A program made the translations under genes and the position numbers. The notes under the pieces were generated by a model. The model did not search any database and had not been told where the DNA came from. It saw only the letters and a list, made by a program, of their open reading frames with translations. Source: Pseudomonadota bacterium (lineage in GTDB: Bacteria; Pseudomonadota; Alphaproteobacteria; Acetobacterales; Acetobacteraceae). From it: 5,778 nucleotides of DNA. Below, one piece after another: positions 5,425-5,778 of the stretch (positions are counted from its first letter, which is position 1; every line of letters starts with the position of its first letter). The stretch is taken from assembly GCA_021815835.1 (NCBI GenBank), contig JAKAZN010000152.1:1-5778 (forward strand). Reading direction: 5' to 3'.

Positions 5425-5445
5425 GCAGCGCGCAAATGGTAGCAA
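5416..5445 (-). promoter_or_regulatory. Possible integrase promoter overlapping the arm repeats
   Basis: On the - strand TTGCTA (5445-5440) and TAGCTA (5421-5416) are spaced 18 bases apart and could be -35 and -10 boxes. The -10 falls inside an arm repeat and the -35 inside the inverted copy, so integrase bound to its arm sites would block its own promoter. The match to consensus is moderate and other start points are possible. Confidence 0.35.
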
Positions 5446-5538
5446 ATTCAGGGCGAGGGTCGCAAGTCTAATCGGTTGTCGTAGCGGGGTATTTTCAAGC
5501 CCGCGCTGGTAGCTACAAACCCCCGCACCCCCCAGGGC

Positions 5539-5588
5539 TTGCCTTCACACGGCGGGGGTCACAGGTTCAATCCCTGTCGCACCCACCA
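5539..5588 (+). tRNA. 3' part of tRNA-Val(CAC), attachment-site remnant, not a complete gene
   Basis: The sequence folds as the 3' part of a tRNA. The anticodon arm is TTGCC/GGCGG (5539-5543, 5551-5555) around the loop TTCACAC with anticodon CAC at 5546-5548. A 5-base variable loop (5556-5560) follows. The T arm is ACAGG, TTCAATC, CCTGT (5561-5577). The 3' acceptor strand is CGCACCC (5578-5584), with discriminator A and encoded CCA (5586-5588). The matching 5' strand GGGTGCG and D arm are absent where they should be, near 5514-5530. It is therefore the displaced 3' half of the target gene, as left by an integrase that recombines inside a tRNA; the functional tRNA must lie at the other end of the element. 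Confidence 0.8.
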
Positions 5589-5605
5589 TCCACCCGAAGC
5601 GCCCC

Positions 5606-5778
5606 ATGCCCGCCACACCTCTCTCCATCCGGCTGCGCCGCCTTCGCCGCTTGGCCGGCGCCGCCTGGCGGGACCCTGGCCAGTTCCGGGCAAGCCACCT
5701 GCCGCGCGAATGCCCGGTCTGCGGCTATCGTGGCATGTTCATCTCGGTCGGTCATCCGCCGCGCTGGGATGCACGCTG
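5606..5778 (+). CDS. Zinc-ribbon class I methyltransferase-like protein, N-terminus (partial, runs off the right edge)
   Basis: ATG at 5606 opens a frame that stays open to the window edge (57 codons). The peptide begins MPATPLSIRLRRLRRLAG, an arginine-rich helix. It continues to ECPVCGYRGMFISVGHPPRWDAR, with Cys36 and Cys39 of a CPVCG zinc-ribbon knuckle. This start resembles SAM-dependent methyltransferases that carry an N-terminal 'CPVCG...G...R..CP.CGS.ERHR' ribbon ahead of the Rossmann domain. The second cysteine pair and the SAM motif are beyond the edge, so the family is a moderate call. The start lies 17 bases after the tRNA CCA and shows no strong Shine-Dalgarno. This is presumably host chromosome flanking the element. 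Confidence 0.6.
   Translation, partial: MPATPLSIRLRRLRRLAGAAWRDPGQFRASHLPRECPVCGYRGMFISVGHPPRWDAR

Larger units (their letters stand above)
5381..5538. other. Non-coding attachment region between integrase and tRNA remnant
   Basis: There is no gene here. It is AT-richer than its surroundings and contains four copies of TGGTAGC in both orientations, a small inverted repeat GCGGG/CCCGC (5484-5488, 5500-5504), the palindrome GTAGCTAC (5509-5516) and, at its right end, the junction with tRNA sequence. This is the expected landscape of an att site, where integrase and excision factors assemble. Confidence 0.6.

Noticed and set aside
5469..5481. IHF-like site (TAA-N4-TTG) in the attachment region
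   Set aside because: Only part of the consensus is met and the final ATW is missing; not enough to call.

Overview
The window is the integrase-proximal end of a small integrative element inserted at a tRNA-Val(CAC) gene of a GC-rich bacterium. The high GC content (by eye well above 65%) and the resemblance of the genes to families I know from alphaproteobacterial islands suggest an alphaproteobacterium, possibly a sphingomonad or relative. That placement is inference, because nothing in the window fixes the taxon.

Layout, left to right. Positions 1-126 are the 3' end of an IS5-family-like transposase on the + strand plus the right end of its insertion sequence. From 172 to 5380 every supported gene lies on the - strand, so in transcription order the element reads from right to left. 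It begins with a P4-type tyrosine integrase (5380-4103). A HigB-like toxin (4038-3682) and a HigA-like antitoxin (3728-3429) follow, then a 186-residue protein of unknown function (3432-2872) whose GTG start overlaps the antitoxin stop. Next come a small AlpA/excisionase-like DNA-binding protein (2775-2536) and a DUF2786-like protein (2413-2045). The last is a TOPRIM primase/RepA-type helicase (2048-172), split by a one-base frameshift near 875-890. From 5381 to about 5538 lies a non-coding attachment region with repeated TGGTAGC(TA) motifs. It is followed by the 3' part of tRNA-Val(CAC) (about 5539-5588). Host chromosome then resumes with the N-terminus of a zinc-ribbon methyltransferase-like gene (5606 onward).

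How it fits together. The integrase would recombine the element into the tRNA using the TGGTAGC repeats as arm sites. The AlpA-like protein is the natural candidate for excision control, and an inverted repeat of the same TTGCTACC word lies just upstream of its gene. The DUF2786-like and primase-helicase genes form a translationally coupled replication module that would copy the excised circle. The toxin-antitoxin pair would stabilise the element. The primase-helicase frameshift, if real, and the IS end 46 bases downstream of its stop suggest an element that is decaying or has been cut short. Cargo genes, if any, would lie left of the insertion sequence, outside the window.

I see no CRISPR array, rRNA, complete tRNA or recognisable defence system. 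The least explained parts are the overlapping unknown third gene of the toxin-antitoxin operon and the repeat and hairpin structures around the AlpA-like gene.
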